NCBI RefSeq assembly: GCF_040784935.1
Contig: NZ_CP160680.1
Location: forward strand, 4,310,501-4,374,500
Direction of reading: 5' to 3'
DNA length: 64,000 nucleotides
DNA from: Lewinella sp. LCG006
GTDB lineage: Bacteria > Bacteroidota > Bacteroidia > Chitinophagales > Saprospiraceae
Numbering within the stretch: the stretch's first letter is position 1; every line of letters starts with the position of its first letter. The translations under genes were made by a program, and so were the position numbers. Positions 19,059 through 27,044 of the stretch are shown piece by piece. The notes below the pieces were generated by a model that saw only the letters and a list, made by a program, of their open reading frames with translations, was not told where the DNA came from and ran no database searches.

Positions 19059-22000
19059 ATGAAAACGAAAACGACTCAGGTCCCAAAAGCCAAACCTGGT
19101 AAGCCAGCAAGGCAATCTTCCTTTTTTCAGACTAAAAAGAGCGATGGTGCTTTTTTTAAGGCGCAGCCTAAAGTGAACGTAGGGAAACCTGATAGTCGTT
19201 TTGAAACCGAAGCCGATCAGATGGCGGAAAGAGCGGTCAATAGTGAAGGCACCTCAAAGCCTTTGTTTGGCCAGATTTCGCCCTTGGTACAACGTAAGGA
19301 GCAAGAAGAAAATCTCCAGGCCAAAGCCACTGAGGAGGAAGAGGTGATGCAGGCAATGATGGAGGAAGAGGACCCCGTACAGCGCCAGCGGGACACGGAA
19401 GAGGAAGAGGTACAGGCGAAAATGGAGGAGGAAGAGCAGGTGCAAAGCAAGGAAGAGGAAGACGTACAACGTAAAGTAGACGAGGAGCAACTGCAAATGC
19501 AAGAAGAGGAGGAAGAAGCGGTGCAGGCAAAAGAAGAAGAGGAAGCTGTTCAACAAAAGGAAGAAGAGGAGGAAGTGCAAGCTAAGCTTGCTCCCCGCCC
19601 GCTGTTGCACCGAGGCCTGGATTTTGCGAATGCTATCCGAATGCGTCGGGGAAAGGGGCGGCCGCTAGATACAGATACGCGACAAAAAATGGAAGGTGCC
19701 TTTGAGGCTGATTTTAGTGGCGTACGCATTCACACCGACCAGGATGCTGTTCAGCTAAATCGTGCTTTGGGAGCGCAGGCCTTTACTACCGGGAAAGATG
19801 TTTTCTTCAATGAGGGAAAATACGATCCGTCGCGGCGAAAAGGCCAATTGTTGCTCGCTCATGAACTTACCCACACTGTACAACAGGGAGCAGTGCCAGA
19901 GCGCACCTCGGATACGCCCGAGCCCGCAGGAGAATCCAGCACCGATACCGCTACATTGACAACGGATGCAGAGGCTTTGTTGCCAATAACCATTCCTGAT
20001 ACGGATACGGCTGTGGATACCAGCACCGGCGAGACAGCAGCAGGTGCTACCCCTGCTGTAGGTGAAGAGGAAGCTGCCGCTACCCCTGCACCCGTCGAAG
20101 AAATACCAATTCCTCGAACCCCGGGTGAAGACCCTAATTTTCAGGCCCTTAAGCAGAAGACAAAGAAAACGGCAGCGGGCCAGAAGGATGTTCCTACGGC
20201 TAAGAGTTTAACCGATAACGCAGAGGAAGCCGCCCCGCTAGCTGGCAATGAACAAAAAGGGCAGGCCCAGGAGGACCAGGTCGCTGAAATGGAGGAGCAG
20301 GAACCGCAGCTGTTTGACGCGGAGACTTTTAAGAAGTTACTCCTAGATCAGATTGTAAAAATTCTACCAAAAAGCGAAGAAGAAGCGGATAAGTTCCCCG
20401 GTAGCGGTAAGATGGACCAAGTCAAAGATAGTGCCGGGCAGAAGGTCGCGAGTGAGAAGGAAAAATCAGGTGGAGCGATAAAGACAGCTACGGCCAAGGA
20501 ACCAGATCCTTCCGCTGTAGAAGCTCGGCCAGTTGCAGATTTGGTCTCACCCACGGTAGGAGCTGCCCCAAAATCCCTGCGCGCAGGAAATACGACTCCT
20601 CCGGCGCGGAATAGCTCCGAGGTTAGCCAGCCGCTTGTTGATGATGGTAAGCGCATGGATGACGAAATGGCCACCAATGAAGTGACCGAGGAGCAACTGG
20701 CGATATCTGAAGAACCTAGTTTTCTTACCGCCCTTGATTCCAAAAAGACTGCGAAAGCCAACATCACTGAGGCTCCCGTTCAATTCCGTCAGGAAGAGCA
20801 AACGGTTCGCGAAAAGCATCAACAGCACGCCGAAAACAAGGGAGAGGATACCGTGTCGGGTATGTTTGATGGTCGCCAGCATCTTTTGGCGAAAGCTACT
20901 GACGAACAAAAGAATACCTCGAAAGACAACACATCTGCGAGAGAGAACATCAGTAGAGAAATTGACAAAATCTTTCTCCTGACCCAAATTGATGTGGAGA
21001 AGGTGCTCGGGCCAGCTGATGGTAGCAGAGAAGGTACTATTGATGAGGGCGTAAATACCAGGTTTGAACTGGCCGCCAACTACGCTACGCTCCGTTTTGA
21101 AAGCTTTATCAGGCGTAAAATGGATGCATACAAACGCGAGCGTTACGGCTCGTGGTTTGATCCTCGTGGATGGGGAAAACGCATCAAGGACACCGTTGTA
21201 GGGATGCCCGATGAGGTCAATAAATTCTACGAGGAGGCGCGCGAGCAGTATATCGCAGATATGGATGTTGCGCTTACGGGAATAGCCCGCTACATTGCTA
21301 CCGAATTGGCCAAAGTCAAGCAACGTATATCCAAAGGCCGTAAAGAAGTCAAAGATTTTGTCGATGGTCTACCCACAAGCCAACAAAAACTGGCTACCGC
21401 TGCCGTAGAAAAAATTGAAGACCAATTCAGTCAACTGGACAGTGCCGTGACGAGCAAGCAGGATGCACTCATTGATAGCATAGCCCAGAAGTACAAAGAA
21501 AGCCTGGAGGCCGTGGATGCGCGCATTGAGGAAATGAAAGCGGCCAACCGGGGGCTGGTGGACAAAGCACTGGACGCGATTAAGGGCGTTATTGAGACCA
21601 TCAAGAAATTGAAGCAGCTGATTATGGATTTGCTGGCTGCCATTCAATCATTGATTGGTGTGATAATGGCCGATCCGATTGGGTTCATGAAGACCCTTTT
21701 TGCGGGAATTAAGGCTGGTTTTGACAACTTTGTCGCCAATATTCAAAAACACCTCATTGCGGGCTTGTTCAAGTGGCTGACGGGCTCCCTGGGGCCGATG
21801 GGAATCACCGTGCCGGAAAACATCTTTAGCCTGTCGGGAATCTTTGATCTTATCATGCAGGTGCTGGGGCTAACTTGGGAGTTTGTCCGAAAAAAGATGG
21901 TAAAGCTCATCACAGAACCCGTGGTGAAAGCGGTAGAGACGGGTTTTACGGTGGTCAAAAAAATAAAGGAAAAAGGTATAATGGGGCTCTGGGAAGAGGT

Positions 22001-23675
22001 GCAGGAGCAGTTTGGTGACCTGAAAGAAACGGTGATCGAGGCGGTTCGAAATATGATCATCACCCAGGTCATTCAGGCGGGTATCAAGTGGCTGCTGAGC
22101 TTACTGATTCCCGGAGCGGGTTTCATTAAGGCAATCATAGCCATTAAAGATTTTATCGTCTTCTTTGTAGAGTCAGCTATTGCTTTGATTCCTACGTTGA
22201 TCGAAGCAATCAAGGCTGCAGCTGCCAAGAATTTTGCCAGAATCAGCTTGGCAGTGGAGAATGGTTTGTCTACACTGATCCCCTTGGTGATTGGCTTACT
22301 AGCTAAGCTATTGGGTATTTCTGATCTGGTACATAAAGTTCAAAAAATCATCAAGAATATCCGCAAACGCATCGATCGGGCTATCGATAAGATTATCCTG
22401 AAGGCTAAAGCCTGGGCGAAGAAGTTTGTCAAAGGCGCTAAGAAGACAGCCAAGAAGGTGAAAGATAAACTGGTGCAGTGGTGGAAGGCGAAAAAGAAGT
22501 TTAAAGGCGGTGATGGGAAACAACATACGCTTTACTTTGAGCAGAAAGGGCAGACAGCGAAGATGATGGTGGCCAGTGATATTCAGACGTTTGCCGACTT
22601 TATGAAGCACATCAAATCTGTAGCAAAAACTGATGATCAGAAAAAGCTTTTGAAACAGGCAGAAGCAAAAGCTACGGAGGCTGATAAAATTATTCAGCGC
22701 AAGACGGGAGCTGCTACAGATGCGGCTACCAAGAAAAATCAGGAGAAAAAGCAAAAAGACTTGCAGGTGAAACTCAATGAGCTGAGCCCCATCACGGCAC
22801 AAATATTCGGCTTCGCGGATGGTGAGCAGCCTGCTACAGAAGTTGATTTTGACAGCACCACCAAGGCCGGAGCAACGGTGGCAACGGTCATGACCGCTAC
22901 GGTACTTTCCAAGGTGGCTCGGAAAAGTGGTGACGCCGGTTCTTCACCAACGCAAGAGAAGCATCTCCTTTTTGATAAATTACTATTAAGGAAAGAAGGT
23001 GCTCGGTCGTACTATATCCGAGGGCACATGCTCAATGATAATATTCATGGGCCGGGGAAATGGTACAACATGACGCCATTGTCTCAAAAGGGAAACAAGG
23101 CGCACTTGCAATCAGCAGAAAACGCAGTGAAACGAGCGGTACAATCCGGAGGAGTGGTAAGTTACAAGGTGGAAGCCAATTACGGCAGAGGTGATCTGAG
23201 TGTTACCAAAGCCCAACTCAATAAGCAAGGCATAGATGAATCCATGCACGATGATATCATGACCATCCGCTCTGCCGAACAGCATGTCCCTACCAAATTA
23301 ACCGTAGCAGCCACCTTGCTGGTAAAAGATGATAAAGGGAAATTTACCAAAAAATCCAAGGTGCTGTTGAGCAGTAAATCCATCACTAATGAGGTGGATA
23401 CGAATTTGAAGAATTATGAGGTGGGGAAAGGGGAAGCTAAGGTTACACAAAGCCTGGTAAATAGTAGTGCGGAGAAGATCGCATCCAACACCAATATTCC
23501 TTTAAATGAGGTAATAATAATTCAAAAGTTAGCACAAGGCATTGATGATCTGAGTAGATATGATCAAATAGCAGAAGCAATCAACCAAGACATTACGCTT
23601 AGTAGTGCTAAAAAACGACGGCTAAACAAAATGGTGGTAAAGATGCAGGAAGCACGTAGTATAAAATTAAATTAG
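19059..23675 (+). CDS. DUF4157 (eCIS core domain) cargo/effector with C-terminal nuclease-like domain
   Basis: 1538 aa. Residues 1-80 are basic and polar. About 90-185 are extremely Glu-rich with repeated VQAKxEEE units. About 198-275 are the DUF4157 domain (FEADFSGVRIHTDQDAVQLN) ending in LLAHELTHTVQQG, an HExxH zinc-protease-like motif near residue 268. About 300-560 are low-complexity Ala/Glu/Thr; 560-850 are helical; 850-1095 hold several hydrophobic segments that could insert in membranes; 1095-1150 are very Lys-rich. Around 1311-1365 are YYIRGHMLND, NMTPLSQKGNKAHLQSAEN, spaced like the R-G-H...N-x-T-P-Q...N...E pattern of non-specific beta-beta-alpha-metal nucleases. DUF4157 proteins are known eCIS cargo; toxicity by the C-terminal domain is inferred. 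No signal peptide. Confidence 0.85.
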   Translation: MKTKTTQVPKAKPGKPARQSSFFQTKKSDGAFFKAQPKVNVGKPDSRFETEADQMAERAVNSEGTSKPLFGQISPLVQRKEQEENLQAKATEEEEVMQAMMEEEDPVQRQRDTEEEEVQAKMEEEEQVQSKEEEDVQRKVDEEQLQMQEEEEEAVQAKEEEEAVQQKEEEEEVQAKLAPRPLLHRGLDFANAIRMRRGKGRPLDTDTRQKMEGAFEADFSGVRIHTDQDAVQLNRALGAQAFTTGKDVFFNEGKYDPSRRKGQLLLAHELTHTVQQGAVPERTSDTPEPAGESSTDTATLTTDAEALLPITIPDTDTAVDTSTGETAAGATPAVGEEEAAATPAPVEEIPIPRTPGEDPNFQALKQKTKKTAAGQKDVPTAKSLTDNAEEAAPLAGNEQKGQAQEDQVAEMEEQEPQLFDAETFKKLLLDQIVKILPKSEEEADKFPGSGKMDQVKDSAGQKVASEKEKSGGAIKTATAKEPDPSAVEARPVADLVSPTVGAAPKSLRAGNTTPPARNSSEVSQPLVDDGKRMDDEMATNEVTEEQLAISEEPSFLTALDSKKTAKANITEAPVQFRQEEQTVREKHQQHAENKGEDTVSGMFDGRQHLLAKATDEQKNTSKDNTSARENISREIDKIFLLTQIDVEKVLGPADGSREGTIDEGVNTRFELAANYATLRFESFIRRKMDAYKRERYGSWFDPRGWGKRIKDTVVGMPDEVNKFYEEAREQYIADMDVALTGIARYIATELAKVKQRISKGRKEVKDFVDGLPTSQQKLATAAVEKIEDQFSQLDSAVTSKQDALIDSIAQKYKESLEAVDARIEEMKAANRGLVDKALDAIKGVIETIKKLKQLIMDLLAAIQSLIGVIMADPIGFMKTLFAGIKAGFDNFVANIQKHLIAGLFKWLTGSLGPMGITVPENIFSLSGIFDLIMQVLGLTWEFVRKKMVKLITEPVVKAVETGFTVVKKIKEKGIMGLWEEVQEQFGDLKETVIEAVRNMIITQVIQAGIKWLLSLLIPGAGFIKAIIAIKDFIVFFVESAIALIPTLIEAIKAAAAKNFARISLAVENGLSTLIPLVIGLLAKLLGISDLVHKVQKIIKNIRKRIDRAIDKIILKAKAWAKKFVKGAKKTAKKVKDKLVQWWKAKKKFKGGDGKQHTLYFEQKGQTAKMMVASDIQTFADFMKHIKSVAKTDDQKKLLKQAEAKATEADKIIQRKTGAATDAATKKNQEKKQKDLQVKLNELSPITAQIFGFADGEQPATEVDFDSTTKAGATVATVMTATVLSKVARKSGDAGSSPTQEKHLLFDKLLLRKEGARSYYIRGHMLNDNIHGPGKWYNMTPLSQKGNKAHLQSAENAVKRAVQSGGVVSYKVEANYGRGDLSVTKAQLNKQGIDESMHDDIMTIRSAEQHVPTKLTVAATLLVKDDKGKFTKKSKVLLSSKSITNEVDTNLKNYEVGKGEAKVTQSLVNSSAEKIASNTNIPLNEVIIIQKLAQGIDDLSRYDQIAEAINQDITLSSAKKRRLNKMVVKMQEARSIKLN

Positions 23676-23682
23676 GAAAAAC

Positions 23683-24330
23683 ATGAGCAATCCGATTGAA
23701 GAGTGGCACGAACGATTAAGTGGAGCTTTATATGATGCTGAAGAAGCAAATACTTTGGTGCATTTGGAGGAAAATTATAATCTACCCTTAGATGATGATG
23801 TTTTTCAACCATTTGAGCTAAGTGGTTTGCCTGAAAAAATGCTTCAATTATATGAATTGTTTGACGGATGGGAGATAACTTGGACTGCCGTAGTTGGGGA
23901 CGAGGCTGGCGGTCGCCTTCATTTTTTAGCATTGGAAGATGTCCTCCAAGATGGCCTGGGGCAGATCTATGATAAGGAGGACTTGTTGGAAGAAGAGCTA
24001 CTGGAATTCTTCAAGCCCTTTGATTTAGTAACCGACGAAGCGGAATGCGGCTTTCTTCATCGCCCCGGCTTCTCATCGGCAGCCATTTATTATCATCGTA
24101 TTGGAAGGCCACAGCTCTACAACCTAGATCTTGATTTCTCCGGCTATCTCGAAATGGCACTCGCTGCGAGGGTTTATTATTATTGGCCAAAGGTTTTGCT
24201 GGATATCCAATCTGGAGAAGAAAGCCCAGAGACCTTAGACTTCAAGCACAATATGCCCTTGGTTTTTCCTGATTTTAGCTGGGAGGGATTTGTAGAAAAA
24301 TACCAATCACTACGTTTGTCCATCAAATAG
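23683..24330 (+). CDS. SUKH/SMI1-KNR4-like protein, candidate immunity protein
   Basis: 215 aa, acidic, no signal peptide or membrane segment. It starts 7 bp after the DUF4157 cargo gene. The centre reads LPEKMLQLYELFDGWEITW, the LPx-(2)-L-x-x-(L/F)-Y...(D/N)G-(W/x) pattern typical of SUKH proteins. The C-terminal LDFSGYLEMALAARVYYYWP resembles the SUKH closing helix (S-F-x-E-Y-L...). SUKH proteins are common immunity proteins in polymorphic toxin systems and often neutralise nucleases, which fits the neighbour's C-terminal domain. I cannot prove the family assignment by eye; a structural or chaperone role for cargo loading is the alternative. Confidence 0.6.
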   Translation: MSNPIEEWHERLSGALYDAEEANTLVHLEENYNLPLDDDVFQPFELSGLPEKMLQLYELFDGWEITWTAVVGDEAGGRLHFLALEDVLQDGLGQIYDKEDLLEEELLEFFKPFDLVTDEAECGFLHRPGFSSAAIYYHRIGRPQLYNLDLDFSGYLEMALAARVYYYWPKVLLDIQSGEESPETLDFKHNMPLVFPDFSWEGFVEKYQSLRLSIK

Positions 24331-24345
24331 CTTTATTTTAGTCCA

Positions 24346-25668
24346 ATGAAAAGGATTTCAATTACCAATTTAGAACATGCTATTCGCTATTTGGAGGAGC
24401 GTATTTCTCAGCGGCTTACCGCTCCCGAGAAAATTGATTTCCCTGACTTTGATATCTCAGATGCTAGTGATCCTTTTTTTCGTACAGTAGCAGAGATGAA
24501 ACTTTCCCTAGAAGAGTTTCTTATTCTTCTCATCGCCTTGATGCCGCATGTTTATCCTGATTTCTTTGATCGAGTTGTTGCTAAAAATATAACTAAGGAC
24601 AATGATTTGCCTGCCTTTGGAGGCATCAAAACTGCGGAGCAACGCACCATGATGCCGACGGTATCCACGGCACTGTTTGTATTGGCAGGTGATGATATCC
24701 AAAAACGGATGGATTTATTGACGCTCTTTGATGATCAGCATCCTTTTTACCAACAAAGCATCCTTCATCTCGAACAACCGCGAATGGGGGAGTCGATGTT
24801 AAATCGGCGAATATTATTAGATACAGAGTATATAGAGCTTTTTACACAAGGGTATATATCGCCACCGAGATTCAGTTCTTCCTTTCCTGCTCAATTGCTC
24901 CAAACGGAGCAAGAGTGGACCGATTTGGTATTGCCACCTCCCGTTTTAGATCGCATTGAAGAAATTAAAACCTGGGTAGAACAGCATTCCACCCTGATGG
25001 AGGATTGGGGCATGAAGCGGGTGCTAAAACCTGGATACCGAGCTTTGTTTCATGGGCCGCCAGGAACGGGTAAGACGCTTACGGCTAGTTTGTTAGGGCG
25101 ATATACAGGCAAGGATGTTTTTCGGATAGATCTGTCCGCCGTCGTTTCTAAATACATAGGAGAAACGGAGAAAAACCTCTCCCAGCTATTTGATAAAGCT
25201 CAAAACAAAAATTGGATCTTGTTTTTTGATGAAGCTGATGCTTTGTTTGGTAAGCGTACGGGGGTAAAAGATGCTCATGATCGGTATGCTAATCAAGAAG
25301 TCTCTTATCTTTTGCAAAGGGTGGAAGAATTTCCAGGCTTAATAATCCTCGCATCTAACCTTAAAAGTAACCTTGATGAGGCTTTCTTGCGCCGCTTTAA
25401 TACCATTATCCATTTTCCCATGCCGGATGTTGAGGAGCGTCTGCAATTATGGAAAAAAGCGTTCCCTGAGGCAGTCACTTTAGCGGTTGATTTGGTAGAA
25501 GTAGCAGCCCGTTATGAACTCGCTGGTGGTAGCATCATCAATGTAGTGCAATACGCTTGCTTGAAAAGCCTGCAACGCGCTAGTAAAGAGATTAGAATGG
25601 AAGATGTTCTGCAAGGAATTCGCAGAGAAATAGAAAAGGATGGACGCCTGTTTAAGTCTTTAGTGTAA
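24346..25668 (+). CDS. AAA+ ATPase of the eCIS (Afp15-like)
   Basis: 440 aa. The N-terminal about 200 residues are a variable helical domain. Walker A is HGPPGTGKTLTASLLG (P-loop from about residue 237), Walker B is WILFFDEADALFGKRTG (about 290-305), and the sensor/arginine-finger region is NLDEAFLRRFNTIIHFPMP. This ATPase is a universal eCIS component, probably acting in assembly or cargo loading. It lies 15 bp after the SUKH-like gene and is the last gene of the operon in this window. No clear rho-independent terminator follows; the next feature is the opposing tRNA-like array. Confidence 0.93.
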   Translation: MKRISITNLEHAIRYLEERISQRLTAPEKIDFPDFDISDASDPFFRTVAEMKLSLEEFLILLIALMPHVYPDFFDRVVAKNITKDNDLPAFGGIKTAEQRTMMPTVSTALFVLAGDDIQKRMDLLTLFDDQHPFYQQSILHLEQPRMGESMLNRRILLDTEYIELFTQGYISPPRFSSSFPAQLLQTEQEWTDLVLPPPVLDRIEEIKTWVEQHSTLMEDWGMKRVLKPGYRALFHGPPGTGKTLTASLLGRYTGKDVFRIDLSAVVSKYIGETEKNLSQLFDKAQNKNWILFFDEADALFGKRTGVKDAHDRYANQEVSYLLQRVEEFPGLIILASNLKSNLDEAFLRRFNTIIHFPMPDVEERLQLWKKAFPEAVTLAVDLVEVAARYELAGGSIINVVQYACLKSLQRASKEIRMEDVLQGIRREIEKDGRLFKSLV

Positions 25669-25702
25669 TAGGATGGTACTGAGTACCAAGTACAAAAAAA
25701 AG

Positions 25703-25844
25703 CTGTGAGAGAAGGATTCGAACCTTCACAGGGTGCTTAGCTACTGAACAAAAGCAATTTTGTGGTCAACCCATATCCAGTGTTTATCGCATGATCCCCA
25801 CCCCCGAGACAAGAGGGCATGGCTGCCTATTTCATCACCTCACA
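25703..25844 (-). tRNA. tRNA-like gene, copy 1 (class II, GUC anticodon loop, divergent long variable arm)
   Basis: Read on the minus strand from 25844 down: acceptor 5' TGTGAGG pairs with 3' TCTCACA (one G-T wobble); discriminator G; no encoded CCA. The D arm is ATG-AAATAGGCAGC-CAT with the GG pair. The anticodon arm is CCCTC-TTGTCTC-GGGGG (GUC if read canonically), and the T arm is GAAGG-TTCGAAT-CCTTC. Between anticodon and T arms lie about 70 nt closed by GGGG/CCCT pairing, including the hairpin ACAAAA-TTGC-TTTTGT inside ACTGGA/TTCAGT. This insert differs from copies 2-4 although the tRNA core is kept. Eight T residues follow the 3' end on the transcribed strand. Decoding function is uncertain because position 37 is a pyrimidine. 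Confidence 0.6.
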
Positions 25845-26010
25845 ATGTTGAAGTCGGAGGTCAGAGGTGGGAAGTCGGAAGTGTTTAGGTTCCAAATTCC
25901 GCGGTCTTTATCCGACGATTTTGAAAATCGGAGAGAAAACTTAAAGCTGAAGTACTTTTACTTCGGACTTCCGCTTTCCTCCCGATAGCTATCGGGACCG
26001 ACTTTGAAAG

Positions 26011-26162
26011 CTGTGAGGGAAGGATTCGAACCTTCACGGGGCAGTTAGAGAAAATCAGGACGCTTAAAAAGCCCGAAGCTCGTTAAGAGCCATAATTTCT
26101 TTTGTGCTGTACTCCCCACCCCCGAGACAAGAGGGCATGGCTGCCAGTTTCATCACCTCACA
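26011..26162 (-). tRNA. tRNA-like gene, copy 2 (class II, GUC anticodon loop, ~80-nt variable arm)
   Basis: On the minus strand the perfect 7-bp acceptor is TGTGAGG/CCTCACA, then discriminator G. The D arm is ATG-AAACTGGCAGC-CAT, the anticodon arm CCCTC-TTGTCTC-GGGGG and the T arm GAAGG-TTCGAAT-CCTTC. The variable region is closed by GGGG/CCCC and contains GCTC-TTAAC-GAGC and GCTT...AAGC hairpins. Total length of 152 nt is far above the ~85-90 nt of normal class II tRNAs. It is identical in design to copies 3 and 4. T-arm and acceptor match tRNA rules exactly, so chance resemblance is unlikely; whether it is charged or used by ribosomes cannot be seen. Confidence 0.62.
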
Positions 26163-26328
26163 ATGTTGAAGTCGGAGTTCGGAAGTGGGAAGTTGGAAGT
26201 GTTTAGATTCCAAATTCCGCGGTCTTTATCCGACGATTTTGAAAATCGGAGAGAAAACTTAAAGCTGAAGTACTTTTACTTCGGACTTCCGCTTTCCTCC
26301 CGATAGCTATCGGGACCGACTTTGAAAG

Positions 26329-26480
26329 CTGTGAGGGAAGGATTCGAACCTTCACGGGGCAGTTAGAGAAAATCAGGACGCTTAAAAAGCCCGAAGCTCG
26401 TTAAGAGCCATAATTTCTTTTGTGCTGTACTCCCCACCCCCGAGACAAGAGGGCATGGCTGCCAGTTTCATCACCTCACA
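26329..26480 (-). tRNA. tRNA-like gene, copy 3 (same type as copy 2)
   Basis: Essentially identical to the 26011-26162 copy over its full length, including acceptor, D, anticodon and T arms and the expanded variable arm. It lies exactly 318 bp from copy 2. The upstream flank on the minus strand is a GTACCAAGTAC repeat block instead of the longer spacer used elsewhere, so the duplication boundary coincides with the tRNA-like ends. Confidence 0.62.
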
Positions 26481-26542
26481 ATGATTAAGGTACTTAGTAC
26501 CAAGTACACAGTACCAAGTACACAGTACCAAGTACCTTAAAG

Positions 26543-26694
26543 CTGTGAGGGAAGGATTCGAACCTTCACGGGGCAGTTAGAGAAAATCAGGACGCTTAAA
26601 AAGCCCGAAGCTCGTTAAGAGCCATAATTTCTTTTGTACTGTACTCCCCACCCCCGAGACAAGAGGGCATGGCTGCCAGTTTCATCACCTCACA
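26543..26694 (-). tRNA. tRNA-like gene, copy 4 (promoter-proximal)
   Basis: Same structure as copies 2 and 3, with one A/G difference in the variable-arm insert near 26638. It is nearest to the candidate minus-strand promoter at 26873-26904 and would be the first transcribed. All four copies keep a pairing acceptor stem and an intact T loop, which argues for selection or very recent duplication. Confidence 0.62.
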
Positions 26695-26872
26695 ATGTTG
26701 AAGTCGGAGGTCAGAGGTGGGAAGTCGGAAGTGTTTAGGTTCCAAATTCCGCGGTCTTTATCCGACGATTTTGAAAATCGGAGAGAAAAGTTGAAGCTGA
26801 AGTACTTTTACTTCGGACTTCCGATTTCCCATTTCCGACTTTGAAATCAGTTGCTTTCAACTGATGATGTGA

Positions 26873-26904
26873 CAAATTTAAAGCAAGGGTTTATTTGTTG
26901 CAAA
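26873..26904 (-). promoter_or_regulatory. Bacteroidota-type promoter for the tRNA-like array
   Basis: On the minus strand TTTG (26901-26904) is followed after 20 nt by TAAATTTG (26873-26880), an exact match to the Bacteroidota -33 TTG / -7 TAnnTTTG consensus. Transcription would start near 26866 and run through copies 4 to 1. A terminator for the opposite-flank gene (27045-28430, also minus) lies just upstream at 26970-27012, so the array appears to be a separate transcription unit. Confidence 0.55.
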
Positions 26905-26969
26905 TATTTTAATGAATAAAAATAATTTTTACATTATTGTCAATTATTTTGTGTTTTCGTTGAGTATTT

Positions 26970-27012
26970 TAAAAAAAAGAGATCAGTAATTACGGTTGAA
27001 TTACTGATCTCT
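26970..27012 (-). terminator. rho-independent terminator of the DUF819 gene
   Basis: A 14-bp perfect stem (AGAGATCAGTAATT / AATTACTGATCTCT, loop ACGGTTG on the + strand) lies 33 bp past the DUF819 stop. On the minus strand it is followed by eight or more T residues (A-run at 26970-26978 on the + strand). Confidence 0.85.
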
Positions 27013-27044
27013 TAATGAGGCTTTTTGGCCCTTTGTTTATGGTC

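Larger units (their letters stand above)
25845..26850. repeat. spacer repeats between tRNA-like copies
   Basis: Spacers at 25845-26010 and 26163-26328 (166 bp each) are near-identical; most of the unit recurs at 26695-26847. Each starts ATGTTGAAGTCGGA, then has several (G)AAGTCGGAAGTG-like blocks, CCGACGATTTTGAAAATCGG, GAAGTACTTTTACTTC and (in the first two) the palindrome CCCGATAGCTATCGGG, all able to form hairpins. The 26481-26542 spacer is instead three or more GTACCAAGTAC/GTACACA blocks. The same two word families occur in other intergenic gaps (5154-5259 and 28560-28600), so they are lineage-wide intergenic repeats. I reject the short frame at 25791-25988 as a gene. Confidence 0.7.

Noticed and set aside
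19237-19610. Minus-strand Leu/Pro-rich frames opposite the cargo N terminus
   Set aside because: They are the complement of the GAGGAAGAGG repeats encoding the Glu-rich segment.
1-25668. Prophage
   Set aside because: There are no capsid, terminase, portal, lysis or integrase genes; the DUF4157 cargo, AAA+ ATPase and LysM adaptor are eCIS features.
1-25668. Type VI secretion system
   Set aside because: No TssJLM membrane complex or ClpV is present; a LysM adaptor, DUF5908 and an Afp15-like ATPase are.
25703-26694. CRISPR array
   Set aside because: Repeat units are 318 bp with long near-identical spacers and tRNA features; no cas genes.
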